Below, piece after piece: positions 41,388-48,523 of a stretch of DNA of 54,399 bases. How positions within the stretch are numbered: position 1 is the first letter of the stretch; each line of letters starts with the position of its first letter. Source of the DNA: an uncultured Elusimicrobia bacterium (GTDB taxonomy: Bacteria > Elusimicrobiota > Elusimicrobia > UBA1565 > UBA9628); assembly GCA_903830945.1 (NCBI GenBank), contig CAIKVT010000063.1, forward strand, positions 1 through 54,399, read 5' to 3'. The notes under the pieces are model-generated. The model ran no database searches. It saw only the letters and a list, made by a program, of their open reading frames with translations, and was not told the DNA's origin. The translations under genes were made by a program, and so were the position numbers.

Positions 41388-42090
41388 GCTTGCCTTGCAG
41401 GCCCAGGGCTTGCGCAAGTCCTACGGCTCGGGCGAGACCGCGGTGGCCGTGCTTAAAGGCCTCGATCTGGCCGTCTCGGCCGGGGAATTTGTGGCCGTGT
41501 TGGGTCCCAGCGGCTGCGGCAAGTCCACCTTGCTCAACGTGCTGGGACTCATGGACGTTCCGGATACGGGTGAGATCTTCTTCCGGGGGAGGCCGACGGC
41601 CGGCCTGCCGGAGGAGGAGCGCTCGCTGCTGCGCAATGAGGCGCTGGGCTTCATCTTCCAGTTCGATTCGCTGTTGCCTGAGTTCACCATCCTTGAGAAC
41701 GTGATGATGCCGGCGCGCGTGGCTATCGCCAGTGGCCGCAGCCGCGAGACTTTGCTCCAGGCTCGGGAGAGAGCCATGGCTTTTCTGCGGGGCTTGAACC
41801 TAGTATCCCTGCAGGGGCGCTTTCCGGCGCAGACTTCGGGTGGGGAGCGCCAGCGTGCGGCCTTGTGCCGGGCGCTGATCAATCGCCCCGCTCTGCTCCT
41901 GGCCGATGAGCTCACCGGCAATCTCGACCGTAAGAACGGTGAGCGGGTGTTCCAGGACCTGAAGGATCTCGCGCGTGAGCACGGCACGGCCGTGGTCATG
42001 GTGACCCACAACGAAGCGGCCTGCCGCTGGGCCAGCCGCACTGTGCACATGAGCGACGGGCTTATCTTCGAAGGGGCCGCGCCCGCATGA
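41380..42090 (+). CDS. lolD: lipoprotein-releasing ABC transporter ATPase
   Basis: Predicted protein of 236 residues, standard for LolD. Walker A GPSGCGKST, the Q-loop in FIFQFDSLLPEFTILENV (the FQ..LLPEFT string is typical of LolD/MacB), signature TSGGERQ, Walker B LLLADELTGNLD. It powers the permease encoded just upstream. The ATG at 41380 overlaps the permease stop by 8 bases; the longer frame from 41290 is out of frame with it. Confidence 0.93.
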   Translation: MAELALQAQGLRKSYGSGETAVAVLKGLDLAVSAGEFVAVLGPSGCGKSTLLNVLGLMDVPDTGEIFFRGRPTAGLPEEERSLLRNEALGFIFQFDSLLPEFTILENVMMPARVAIASGRSRETLLQARERAMAFLRGLNLVSLQGRFPAQTSGGERQRAALCRALINRPALLLADELTGNLDRKNGERVFQDLKDLAREHGTAVVMVTHNEAACRWASRTVHMSDGLIFEGAAPA

Positions 42091-42099
42091 AGATCCACG

Positions 42100-42882
42100 G
42101 TGGCCAATAAGAACCTGACGTTGTTGTCCTGGAACGTCAACGGCGTGCGTGCCGCCTATAAGAAGGGGCTGCTGGGCTGGCTCAAGACCGAGTCGCCGGA
42201 CATCCTCTGCCTGCAGGAGACCAAGGCCCAGCCGGATCAGCTGCCTGACGATCTGCTTGAGCCTCCGGGCTATCATGTCGTGTGGCATTGGGGGCAGCGC
42301 AAAGGGTATGCCGGTGTGGCGACCTTCCACAAGAAGACTCCTTTGGACCTGCGTCGTGACTTCGACATGTCCGAGTTCGACGGGGAGGGCCGCGTTTTGG
42401 CCTCGGTCTATGAGGATTTCGTCCTTTTCAATATCTACTTTCCCAACGGCCGGAAAGACGAGACGCGTTTGAAGTTCAAGTTGGATTTTTACGAGGCTTT
42501 TTTGAAGGTCGTAGACCGCTGCCGTCGGCAGGGCGAGGAGCGCATCATCGTCTGTGGCGACGTTAATACGGCGCATCAGGAGATCGACCTCGCTCGGCCC
42601 CAGGAGAACAGCACGGTGTCAGGATTCTTGCCGGTGGAGCGGGCCTGGATCGACAAGTTTCTGGCCCATGGATTCGTCGACACGTTCCGGGAGTTCGAGT
42701 CAGGCGGCGAGCGCTACACCTGGTGGGACACCATGACTCGGGCGCGGGAGCGCAACGTGGGCTGGCGGTTGGACTATTTCTTCGTGACCGAGAACCTGCG
42801 GCCGCGCCTGAGGCGCGCTTTCATCCTCGACAAGGTGATGGGCTCGGATCACTGTCCGGTGGGCATCGAACTGGCCGCCTGA
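42100..42882 (+). CDS. exodeoxyribonuclease III / AP endonuclease
   Basis: Predicted protein of 260 residues, normal for ExoIII. Motifs: LLSWNVNGVRAAYKKG, ILCLQETKA (metal Glu), GYAGVATFHKK, FNIYFPNG, CGDVNTAHQEIDLA (catalytic Asp/Asn), TWWDT, and GSDHCPVGIEL with the catalytic His. It cuts 5' to abasic sites and removes 3' blocking groups in base excision repair. The start is GTG at 42100, ten bases after lolD, with no clear Shine-Dalgarno sequence. Confidence 0.92.
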   Translation: MANKNLTLLSWNVNGVRAAYKKGLLGWLKTESPDILCLQETKAQPDQLPDDLLEPPGYHVVWHWGQRKGYAGVATFHKKTPLDLRRDFDMSEFDGEGRVLASVYEDFVLFNIYFPNGRKDETRLKFKLDFYEAFLKVVDRCRRQGEERIIVCGDVNTAHQEIDLARPQENSTVSGFLPVERAWIDKFLAHGFVDTFREFESGGERYTWWDTMTRARERNVGWRLDYFFVTENLRPRLRRAFILDKVMGSDHCPVGIELAA

Positions 42883-42918
42883 TACGCGTCGGGTGGGCAC
42901 TTCACATTGTCAGCCCCC

Positions 42919-43863
42919 CTATGGGACTACGTGGGTTCCGGTCTTGCCGGCTAAGGCCAGTTCCAGGTGTTCAGGATCTGTGATGATGGCTTCTTTGCCG
43001 CCGCCTTCGAGGAAGTCCACGATAGCCTGGATCTTCGGCAGCATGCTGCCGGGCTTGAAATGGCCTTTCTGGATGTACTGTTTTGCTTCGGTCACGGTCA
43101 TGCGGTCGAGCGCTTTCTGCTCCGGTTTTCCGAAGTCCAGACAGACCTTTTCCACGGCCGTGGAGATGATGAGATAGTCGGCGTTGATCTGCCGGGCCAG
43201 GAGGCTGGATGCCAGGTCCTTGTCTATGACCGCAGCCGCGCCGTAGAGCTGACCCTGATCGTCTTCGATGACCGCCACCCCGCCGCCGCCCACGGCCACC
43301 ACCACGAAATCCCGCGCCAGCAGGTCCTTGATGGCGTCGAGCTCCAGGATCTTTTTGGGGATGGGTGAGGCCACGACCCGACGCCAGCCTCGGCCGGCGT
43401 CCTCGACCACGTCCCACTGGTCTTGGTTCTTGTGCTCCGCCGCTTTTTCCTTAGACATGAAGGAGCCGATGGGCTTGTTTGGCTTTTTGAAAGCCGGGTC
43501 GTTCTTGTCGACCAGGACCTGTGTGACCACGGTCACCGCGGTCTTGGCCAAGCCCCGTCGTTGGAACTCGTTGCGCAGGGCTCTCTGGATGTGGTAGCCC
43601 AGGGCTCCCTGGGTGTCGGCTACGCAGGAGTCCAGCGGTACCATGTGCAGTTCTTGGGCGGCCAGCTCCGCGCGGCGCAGGATGAAGCCCACCTGCGGGC
43701 CGTTTCCGTGGGTGATGACCAGGCGCACACCCGTGCGCTGGATCATGCTTGCGATGCGCTCGCAGGTCTGGGCGCAGGCCTGGTACTGGTCGGGCACGGT
43801 CTGGTGCTCACGATCCGTGATGAGGGAGTTGCCGCCTATCGCGATGACCGCGGTCTGGGTCAT
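42919..43863 (-). CDS. arcC: carbamate kinase
   Basis: Predicted protein of 314 residues, the usual length. Motifs: AIGGNSL (ATP phosphate loop), ITHGNGPQVG, LDSCVADTQGALGY, and VVAVGGGGVAVIED. It interconverts carbamoyl phosphate plus ADP with ATP plus carbamate, usually making ATP from carbamoyl phosphate in catabolism. It follows the aspartate carbamoyltransferase gene by 12 bases, in the same operon. The nearby YgeW- and YgeY-type genes point to a nitrogen-compound breakdown pathway in which it would recover ATP. Confidence 0.92.
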   Translation of the reverse strand: MTQTAVIAIGGNSLITDREHQTVPDQYQACAQTCERIASMIQRTGVRLVITHGNGPQVGFILRRAELAAQELHMVPLDSCVADTQGALGYHIQRALRNEFQRRGLAKTAVTVVTQVLVDKNDPAFKKPNKPIGSFMSKEKAAEHKNQDQWDVVEDAGRGWRRVVASPIPKKILELDAIKDLLARDFVVVAVGGGGVAVIEDDQGQLYGAAAVIDKDLASSLLARQINADYLIISTAVEKVCLDFGKPEQKALDRMTVTEAKQYIQKGHFKPGSMLPKIQAIVDFLEGGGKEAIITDPEHLELALAGKTGTHVVP

Positions 43864-43875
43864 GGGGAGTCCTCC

Positions 43876-44952
43876 TTAGGTTTTTCCGGGAGCTGGGATC
43901 TGGCCGTCAACGCCGAAGATGTAGGAGATCAGCGCCGCGCGGATCCACATGCCGTTACGCTCCTGGCGCCAGAACACGGCCCGGTCGTCATCATCGACTA
44001 CGGGCTCGATCTCGTGGCGGCGGGGCAGAGGATGCATGATGATGGCGTTGGGCTTGATGACCTTGAGGTCCTGGGCGCGGAAGTGGAAGCGGCTCAGGTC
44101 CAGGGACTTGGATTCTTCGGCCTGGTCGTGCTCGTCCTGAATGCGGGTCATGTAGATGGCATCCGCCTCGGGCATGACCGAGGCGAAGTCATCGGTTTCC
44201 CGGTAGGGGATGGCGTGGCGCTGGAGGAATTCGAGGATGTCGGCCTCCATGCGCAACTGAGGCGGAGAGACGAATACCAGCTTGACGCCTCGGTAGTTCT
44301 TCATGAGGTAGGAGAGCGAGCGCACGGTGCGGCCGCGTTTTAAGTCCCCGACCATGACGATAGTTTTGCCTTCCGGACCGCCTGGCAGGCTGCGGTGTAA
44401 AGTGTAGACGTCGAGGAGGGCCTGGGTCGGATGTTGGTCTTTCCCCGAGCCTCCGTTGATGACCGGCACCGGCCGCTTGATCCGATTCATGAACCAGGCC
44501 GTCTTTTCCACAAAGCCCGGGGTCGGGTGGCGCATGATGATGAGGTCCACGTAGCTCGAAAAGGTGCGCACCGTGTCTTCCGGGGATTCGCCTTTCATCT
44601 CCGAGGATGTGGAGGTGTCTCTGATCTCCGAGGTCTTAAGTCCCAGGATGTGGCAGGCGTTGAGGAAGGAGAGGAAGGTTCGCGTCGAAGGCTGGACGAA
44701 GTAGAGCATGGCGCGCTTGTGGGCTAGCAGCTGGGATACGGTGTCGGCCCCAGTCTTGTTCTGGGTGACCGCGCGCAGGCGGTCGGCCACGGCAAAAAGG
44801 TAATCTAACAGCGCCCGGTCGAATTGTTGGGAGAATAGGCAGTCATGGAGGCGGTTCTCTCGGGAGAAGAATGGCAGCTTGCGTGCGATGTCTGACGCGT
44901 GGAATTTGTCCCAGTCGCGGCCCATCTCGGTCATGAGCGCTGTCTGTTCCAT
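43876..44952 (-). CDS. aspartate carbamoyltransferase-type enzyme
   Basis: Predicted protein of 358 residues, about 45 longer than typical PyrB, mostly at the N-terminus. Carbamoyl-phosphate site STRTFLSF at 89-96 (usual STRTRxSF), the mobile-loop Lys120 in SEMKGES, QHPTQALLDVYTL with His174, GDLKRGRTVRSL, YMTRIQDEH and HPLPRRHEI are present, so it should be active and is of the aspartate rather than ornithine type. It forms an operon with carbamate kinase. A catabolic role running backward, or de novo pyrimidine synthesis, are both open. Just upstream lies the left end of a RAYT element, 42 bases from the ATG. Confidence 0.85.
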   Translation of the reverse strand: MEQTALMTEMGRDWDKFHASDIARKLPFFSRENRLHDCLFSQQFDRALLDYLFAVADRLRAVTQNKTGADTVSQLLAHKRAMLYFVQPSTRTFLSFLNACHILGLKTSEIRDTSTSSEMKGESPEDTVRTFSSYVDLIIMRHPTPGFVEKTAWFMNRIKRPVPVINGGSGKDQHPTQALLDVYTLHRSLPGGPEGKTIVMVGDLKRGRTVRSLSYLMKNYRGVKLVFVSPPQLRMEADILEFLQRHAIPYRETDDFASVMPEADAIYMTRIQDEHDQAEESKSLDLSRFHFRAQDLKVIKPNAIIMHPLPRRHEIEPVVDDDDRAVFWRQERNGMWIRAALISYIFGVDGQIPAPGKT

Positions 44953-44993
44953 GGTACCCTCCCTTTTGGTCGCTATAATATCATTTTGTATCT

Positions 44994-45013
44994 GGTGCCC
45001 TGCTTTAACTTTT
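44994..45013 (+). repeat. left inverted end of the RAYT element
   Basis: Begins GGTGCCCTGC and ends CTTTT; complementary to 45947-45966 with one mismatch (T against C at the eighth base). Confidence 0.8.
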
Positions 45014-45043
45014 ATTTATTAACTCTGTGGATGATGGCGACCG

Positions 45044-45898
45044 TCAGCGAGTCACTTTGGTGATCAGCGCTGTCGAGAGATTTAATAGTTTGGCTACGTG
45101 GGAGGGGCGTATCCCTCCCGCCACGAGTTCGCGGATGAGGATATGGCGCGCTCGCGAAATCATGCGTGTTCGCCTGGCCCCCAAGAGATCGCAAAGTTGG
45201 ATTCCGTTTGCGGCAGCGATTTTGCATCCGATAGTCTGCCATGTTCCTTCATCGATGGTCTGGGGGAGGATGGTATCTGCAGAGGTGTCTTTCGGAACCA
45301 TGGGCGCAATTCTGCCCTGGGATGGCGCTGGCATCTCCGCATCAAAGCGGGGATTCATCCCCGCGGCCAAGAAATGGTCGTAGAGAGTGATGGCATTCTG
45401 ACGGCATGGGGAGAACATATCGAGGGGGAAACCTACATCAATTAAGCCGCCGCGTTTGTCCTTGCTCAATTCATCATGACCGCTCCAAGGCCATTCCTCA
45501 GGACGTGAAACCACTCCGGCCCGAACAGGATTTAGATGGATATACCTGAGTAATTCGAGGAAGTATGCGTCATCTACGCAGAATATCTCTTTATATCTCT
45601 CCTGAAATACATGCCCCCAACGTTTTCGCCGGAAGTTGAAATCTTTGGCGTACGACGTCAAGAGTGACTGCATGATGTCGTAAATGGGCTTTTGCGCGAC
45701 GCGGAGCAGCAAGTGCAAGTGGTTTGGCATTAAGCAGTAGGCATAAAGACGGAATTGAAATCGGGCCTTGACGCGCTGGAGTGAGTGGAGTAAATGGAGA
45801 TAATCCTCCTTGTTCTCGAAAATGCACTTACCTCCGTCGCCTCTAGTCATGGCGTGGTAAATGCCATTCTCTACATGAATGCGCGGTGGGCGAGGCAT
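45044..45898 (-). CDS. REP-associated tyrosine transposase (Y1_Tnp, IS200-like)
   Basis: Predicted protein of 284 residues. The HUH endonuclease site is complete: His60-Leu-His62 in PNHLHLLL and catalytic Tyr83 in TSYAKDF, with the helper motif LRYIHLNPVRAG downstream. The last 70 residues (IQLCDLLGARRTRMISRARHILIRELVAGGIRPSHVAKLLNLS) form an added helix-turn-helix of the type seen in longer RAYTs. The start MPRPPRIHVENGIYHAM at 45898 matches other RAYTs; the longer frame from 45976 runs into the repeat. RAYTs cut single-stranded hairpins at REP sequences, here presumably the inverted ends. Confidence 0.9.
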   Translation of the reverse strand: MPRPPRIHVENGIYHAMTRGDGGKCIFENKEDYLHLLHSLQRVKARFQFRLYAYCLMPNHLHLLLRVAQKPIYDIMQSLLTSYAKDFNFRRKRWGHVFQERYKEIFCVDDAYFLELLRYIHLNPVRAGVVSRPEEWPWSGHDELSKDKRGGLIDVGFPLDMFSPCRQNAITLYDHFLAAGMNPRFDAEMPAPSQGRIAPMVPKDTSADTILPQTIDEGTWQTIGCKIAAANGIQLCDLLGARRTRMISRARHILIRELVAGGIRPSHVAKLLNLSTALITKVTR

Positions 45899-45946
45899 CA
45901 CTATATATACGATTGTGACCGGGGTTTTGTTCCCACCAAAAAAGTG

Positions 45947-45966
45947 AAAAGTTAAAGCGGGGCACC
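45947..45966 (-). repeat. right inverted end of the RAYT element
   Basis: Complement of the left end (44994-45013) with one mismatch; CACCAATTCACCAATTCAAT-type short repeats follow outside. Confidence 0.8.
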
Positions 45967-46049
45967 AATTCACCAATTCAATTCAATTCCGATTCGATTG
46001 CCGATTGGCTAATTGTGGTAGAATTCATCGAAGCTCTTAGGAGGACCTC

Positions 46050-47246
46050 GTGACCGACACCGCACTGATGCATAAGACCGCCAAGACGTACGAGAAGGAT
46101 ATGGTTCGTTTTGCCCGCGACATCGTCTCTATTCCTAGTTTTTCCTGCCAAGAAGGTCGTCTTGTTGCCCGCATCAGAAGCGAGATGCGGAAAGTCGGAT
46201 TCGATTCGGTCAAGGTCGACCGCATGGGCAACATTATTGGCCGCATCGGAAAGGGCCGCACCAAGATCATGGTCGACGCGCATATCGACACGGTGGGTAT
46301 CGGCGATCGTAAGGCCTGGAAGTGGGACCCGTTCAAGGGCAAGTTCGAGGGCGGCAAGATTTACGGGCGTGGTGCCACGGACCAGAAGCTCTCCATGGTG
46401 CCCATGGTCTACGCGGGCAAGATGCTCAAGGAGTTGGGACTGCTCGGCGATTTTACCTATTGGGCCGTGGGCTCCTGCATGGAAGAAGACTGCGACGGTC
46501 TACCGCTGCTCCATCTTATACAGAAAGAGGGATATAAGCCCGATTACGTGGTTATCACGGAGCCGACCAACCTCGCGGTCTACCGCGGCCATCGCGGCCG
46601 TATGGAGATGAAGGTGGTGACCAAGGGCCGCTCCTGCCACGCTTCGGCCCCGGAGCGCGGCGTCAACGCGGTGGTCAATATGGCCGACATTGCCAAGGAG
46701 GTTACCGAGCTCAATAAGCGCCTCAAAGATGACAAGTTCCTGGGCAAGGGCACGGTGGCCGTGACCAAGATTGAGTGCCAGACTCCGTCCTTGAACGCGG
46801 TGCCCGACGAGTGCACCATCTACCTGGATCGCCGTCTCACCGCGGGCGAGACCAAGCAGCTGGCGGTCTCCCAGATCGCATCGCTTCCCAGCGTGCGCAG
46901 GCATAAGGGAAAGGTGGAGGTCCTGCAGTATGACGCGGTGGCCTGGACGGGGCTGAAGGTCGGGCAGGAGAAGTACTACCCCACCTGGGTTCTGCCCGAG
47001 AATCATAAGCTGGTGCAGGCCGCTGTCAAGGCCGGCCGCATCGCCTTGAAGGGCGAGCCCAAGGTGGACAAGTGGGTGTTCTCGACCAACGGGGTGGCCT
47101 CGGCCGGACGTCTGGGCATACCAACCGTGGGCTTCGGGCCGTCCAACGAGGTGTACGCGCATACGGTCAACGAGTTCATGCCCGTGGACCATCTACTTAA
47201 GTCCGCGGTGTTCTACGCGTCCATCATGCGCTACCTGGCGCCTTGA
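46050..47246 (+). CDS. M20 family metallohydrolase, YgeY-like
   Basis: Predicted protein of 398 residues, near the E. coli YgeY length. M20 metal motifs: VDAHIDTVGIGD (His and catalytic Asp), YGRGATDQKLSM (bridging Asp), GSCMEEDCDGLP (catalytic and ligand Glu), and VNEFMPVDHLL at the end. Unlike most M20 enzymes the sequence SCMEEDCDG is characteristic of the YgeY branch. In E. coli and gut anaerobes ygeY belongs to a cluster for anaerobic purine/urate breakdown, where it removes a carboxylated or ureido group. The start is GTG at 46050 after GGAGGACCTC. Confidence 0.88.
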   Translation: MTDTALMHKTAKTYEKDMVRFARDIVSIPSFSCQEGRLVARIRSEMRKVGFDSVKVDRMGNIIGRIGKGRTKIMVDAHIDTVGIGDRKAWKWDPFKGKFEGGKIYGRGATDQKLSMVPMVYAGKMLKELGLLGDFTYWAVGSCMEEDCDGLPLLHLIQKEGYKPDYVVITEPTNLAVYRGHRGRMEMKVVTKGRSCHASAPERGVNAVVNMADIAKEVTELNKRLKDDKFLGKGTVAVTKIECQTPSLNAVPDECTIYLDRRLTAGETKQLAVSQIASLPSVRRHKGKVEVLQYDAVAWTGLKVGQEKYYPTWVLPENHKLVQAAVKAGRIALKGEPKVDKWVFSTNGVASAGRLGIPTVGFGPSNEVYAHTVNEFMPVDHLLKSAVFYASIMRYLAP

Positions 47247-47269
47247 GCGTCCCGGGGTCAGCCGCGGGG

Positions 47270-48460
47270 TTACAGCACGCGCTTGAGCCCTGACGTATAC
47301 AGCGTCTCTATCACTTTGGCGGGGTGCTTCTTCGTGCAGGCGGCTATCATGGCCGCTATCACGAAGGGCTTGTAACCGGCTTCCTTGTAGGTGCCAATGC
47401 GGTATTTTTCGAATACCTTCGCGGACACCTCTCCCTGCTTGCAGGAGACGTCGGTGATGTCGGCGGGCAGGCAGTGCAGGTACAGGCCCCTGCCGTCTTT
47501 GCTCAGCTTCATCTTAGCCTCGTCGCATTCCCAGTCGGTGTGCCGGGCGTTTTGGGCCAGGCATTCCTTTTCGAGCTCCTTGAGGCCGGGGTGGTCGCCA
47601 TCTTCGAGTAGCGCCGTGCGGCGCTCCATGACCTTGTAGGGGGCCCAGCTCTTGGGATAGACGATGTCCGCGTTCTTGAAGGCGCTCTTCATGCTGTTGG
47701 AAACATTGAACGAGCCGCCGGAGTCCTGCGCGTTCTTCTTCGCCACCTCTATGGTCTCGGGCAGCAGGTCGTAGCCTTCCGGGTAGGCCAGTTCGACGTT
47801 CATGCCGAAGCGCGTCATCAGGCAGATGACGCCCTGCGGCACTGAAAGAGGCTTGCCGTAGCTGGGAGAGTACGCCCAGGTCATGGCGATCTTCTTGCCC
47901 TTCAGCATGTCGAAGCCGCCGAAATGGTTCTTGATGAACAGCAGGTCCGACATGCTCTGCGTCGGGTGGTCTAGGTCGCACTGTAGGTTCACCACGGCGG
48001 GGCGCTGGTTGAGCACGCCCTGCTTGAATCCATCGTCGAGGGCTTCGGCCACTTCTTTCATGTAGGTGTGGCCCTTGCCGATGAACATGTCGTCGCGTAT
48101 GCCGATGGCTTCGGTCAGGAAGGAGATCATGTTCGCCGTTTCGCGCACGGTCTCGCCGTGGGCTATCTGGCTCTTGCCCTCGTCCAGGTCCTGCACGGCG
48201 AGGCCCAGCAGGTTGCAGGCAGAGGCGAAGGAGAACCTGGTCCTGGTTGAATTGTCCCGGAAGTTCGAGACGGCGAGGCCGGTCTTGAACATATCGAGCG
48301 GGATATTCTTGGCGTGGATCCCCTTCAGCAGCTCGGCTATTGCCAGCACTGCCCTGAGCTCCGCGTCGCTCTTCTCCCAGGTCAGCAGGAAGTCCTTCCC
48401 GTAGAGATCTGCGTTGAGGGTTTTGAGTTCGTTAAGTAAGATTTTTATTTCAGCGGACAT
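47270..48460 (-). CDS. YgeW-type knotted carbamoyltransferase
   Basis: Predicted protein of 396 residues, the same length as E. coli YgeW. STRTRFSF at 71-78 binds carbamoyl phosphate; DLDHPTQSMSD and LHCLPADITDVSCKQGEVS match the knotted carbamoyltransferases, where the substrate loop differs from ornithine and aspartate enzymes. The true substrate is probably a ureido compound in purine degradation (2,3-ureidopropionate-type intermediates have been proposed). The ATG at 48460 follows GGAGG by eight bases; a much longer open frame upstream is the antisense of the amylase gene. It converges on the YgeY-type gene with 23 bases between the stops. Confidence 0.88.
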   Translation of the reverse strand: MSAEIKILLNELKTLNADLYGKDFLLTWEKSDAELRAVLAIAELLKGIHAKNIPLDMFKTGLAVSNFRDNSTRTRFSFASACNLLGLAVQDLDEGKSQIAHGETVRETANMISFLTEAIGIRDDMFIGKGHTYMKEVAEALDDGFKQGVLNQRPAVVNLQCDLDHPTQSMSDLLFIKNHFGGFDMLKGKKIAMTWAYSPSYGKPLSVPQGVICLMTRFGMNVELAYPEGYDLLPETIEVAKKNAQDSGGSFNVSNSMKSAFKNADIVYPKSWAPYKVMERRTALLEDGDHPGLKELEKECLAQNARHTDWECDEAKMKLSKDGRGLYLHCLPADITDVSCKQGEVSAKVFEKYRIGTYKEAGYKPFVIAAMIAACTKKHPAKVIETLYTSGLKRVL

Positions 48461-48511
48461 TATATCGCCTCCAGGTGGTGGGACATTATACTTCGTTGGG
48501 GCCTGTTTATG

Positions 48512-48517
48512 TATCAT
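48512..48517 (+). promoter_or_regulatory. -10 box of the GH13 gene (leaderless start)
   Basis: TATCAT followed by six bases (GATGAC) and the ATG at 48524. Confidence 0.4.
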
Positions 48518-48523
48518 GATGAC

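Larger units (their letters stand above)
44994..45966 (-). mobile_element. RAYT-type element with 20-bp inverted ends
   Basis: A Y1 transposase gene lies between an inverted repeat at 44994-45013 and 45947-45966, identical at 19 of 20 positions. It has the size and layout of a REP-associated tyrosine transposase unit. It sits between the aspartate carbamoyltransferase and YgeY-type genes, with a short run of CAATT-like repeats (45966-46015) just outside the right end. The left end is so close to the carbamoyltransferase start that it may have replaced part of its promoter. Confidence 0.8.
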
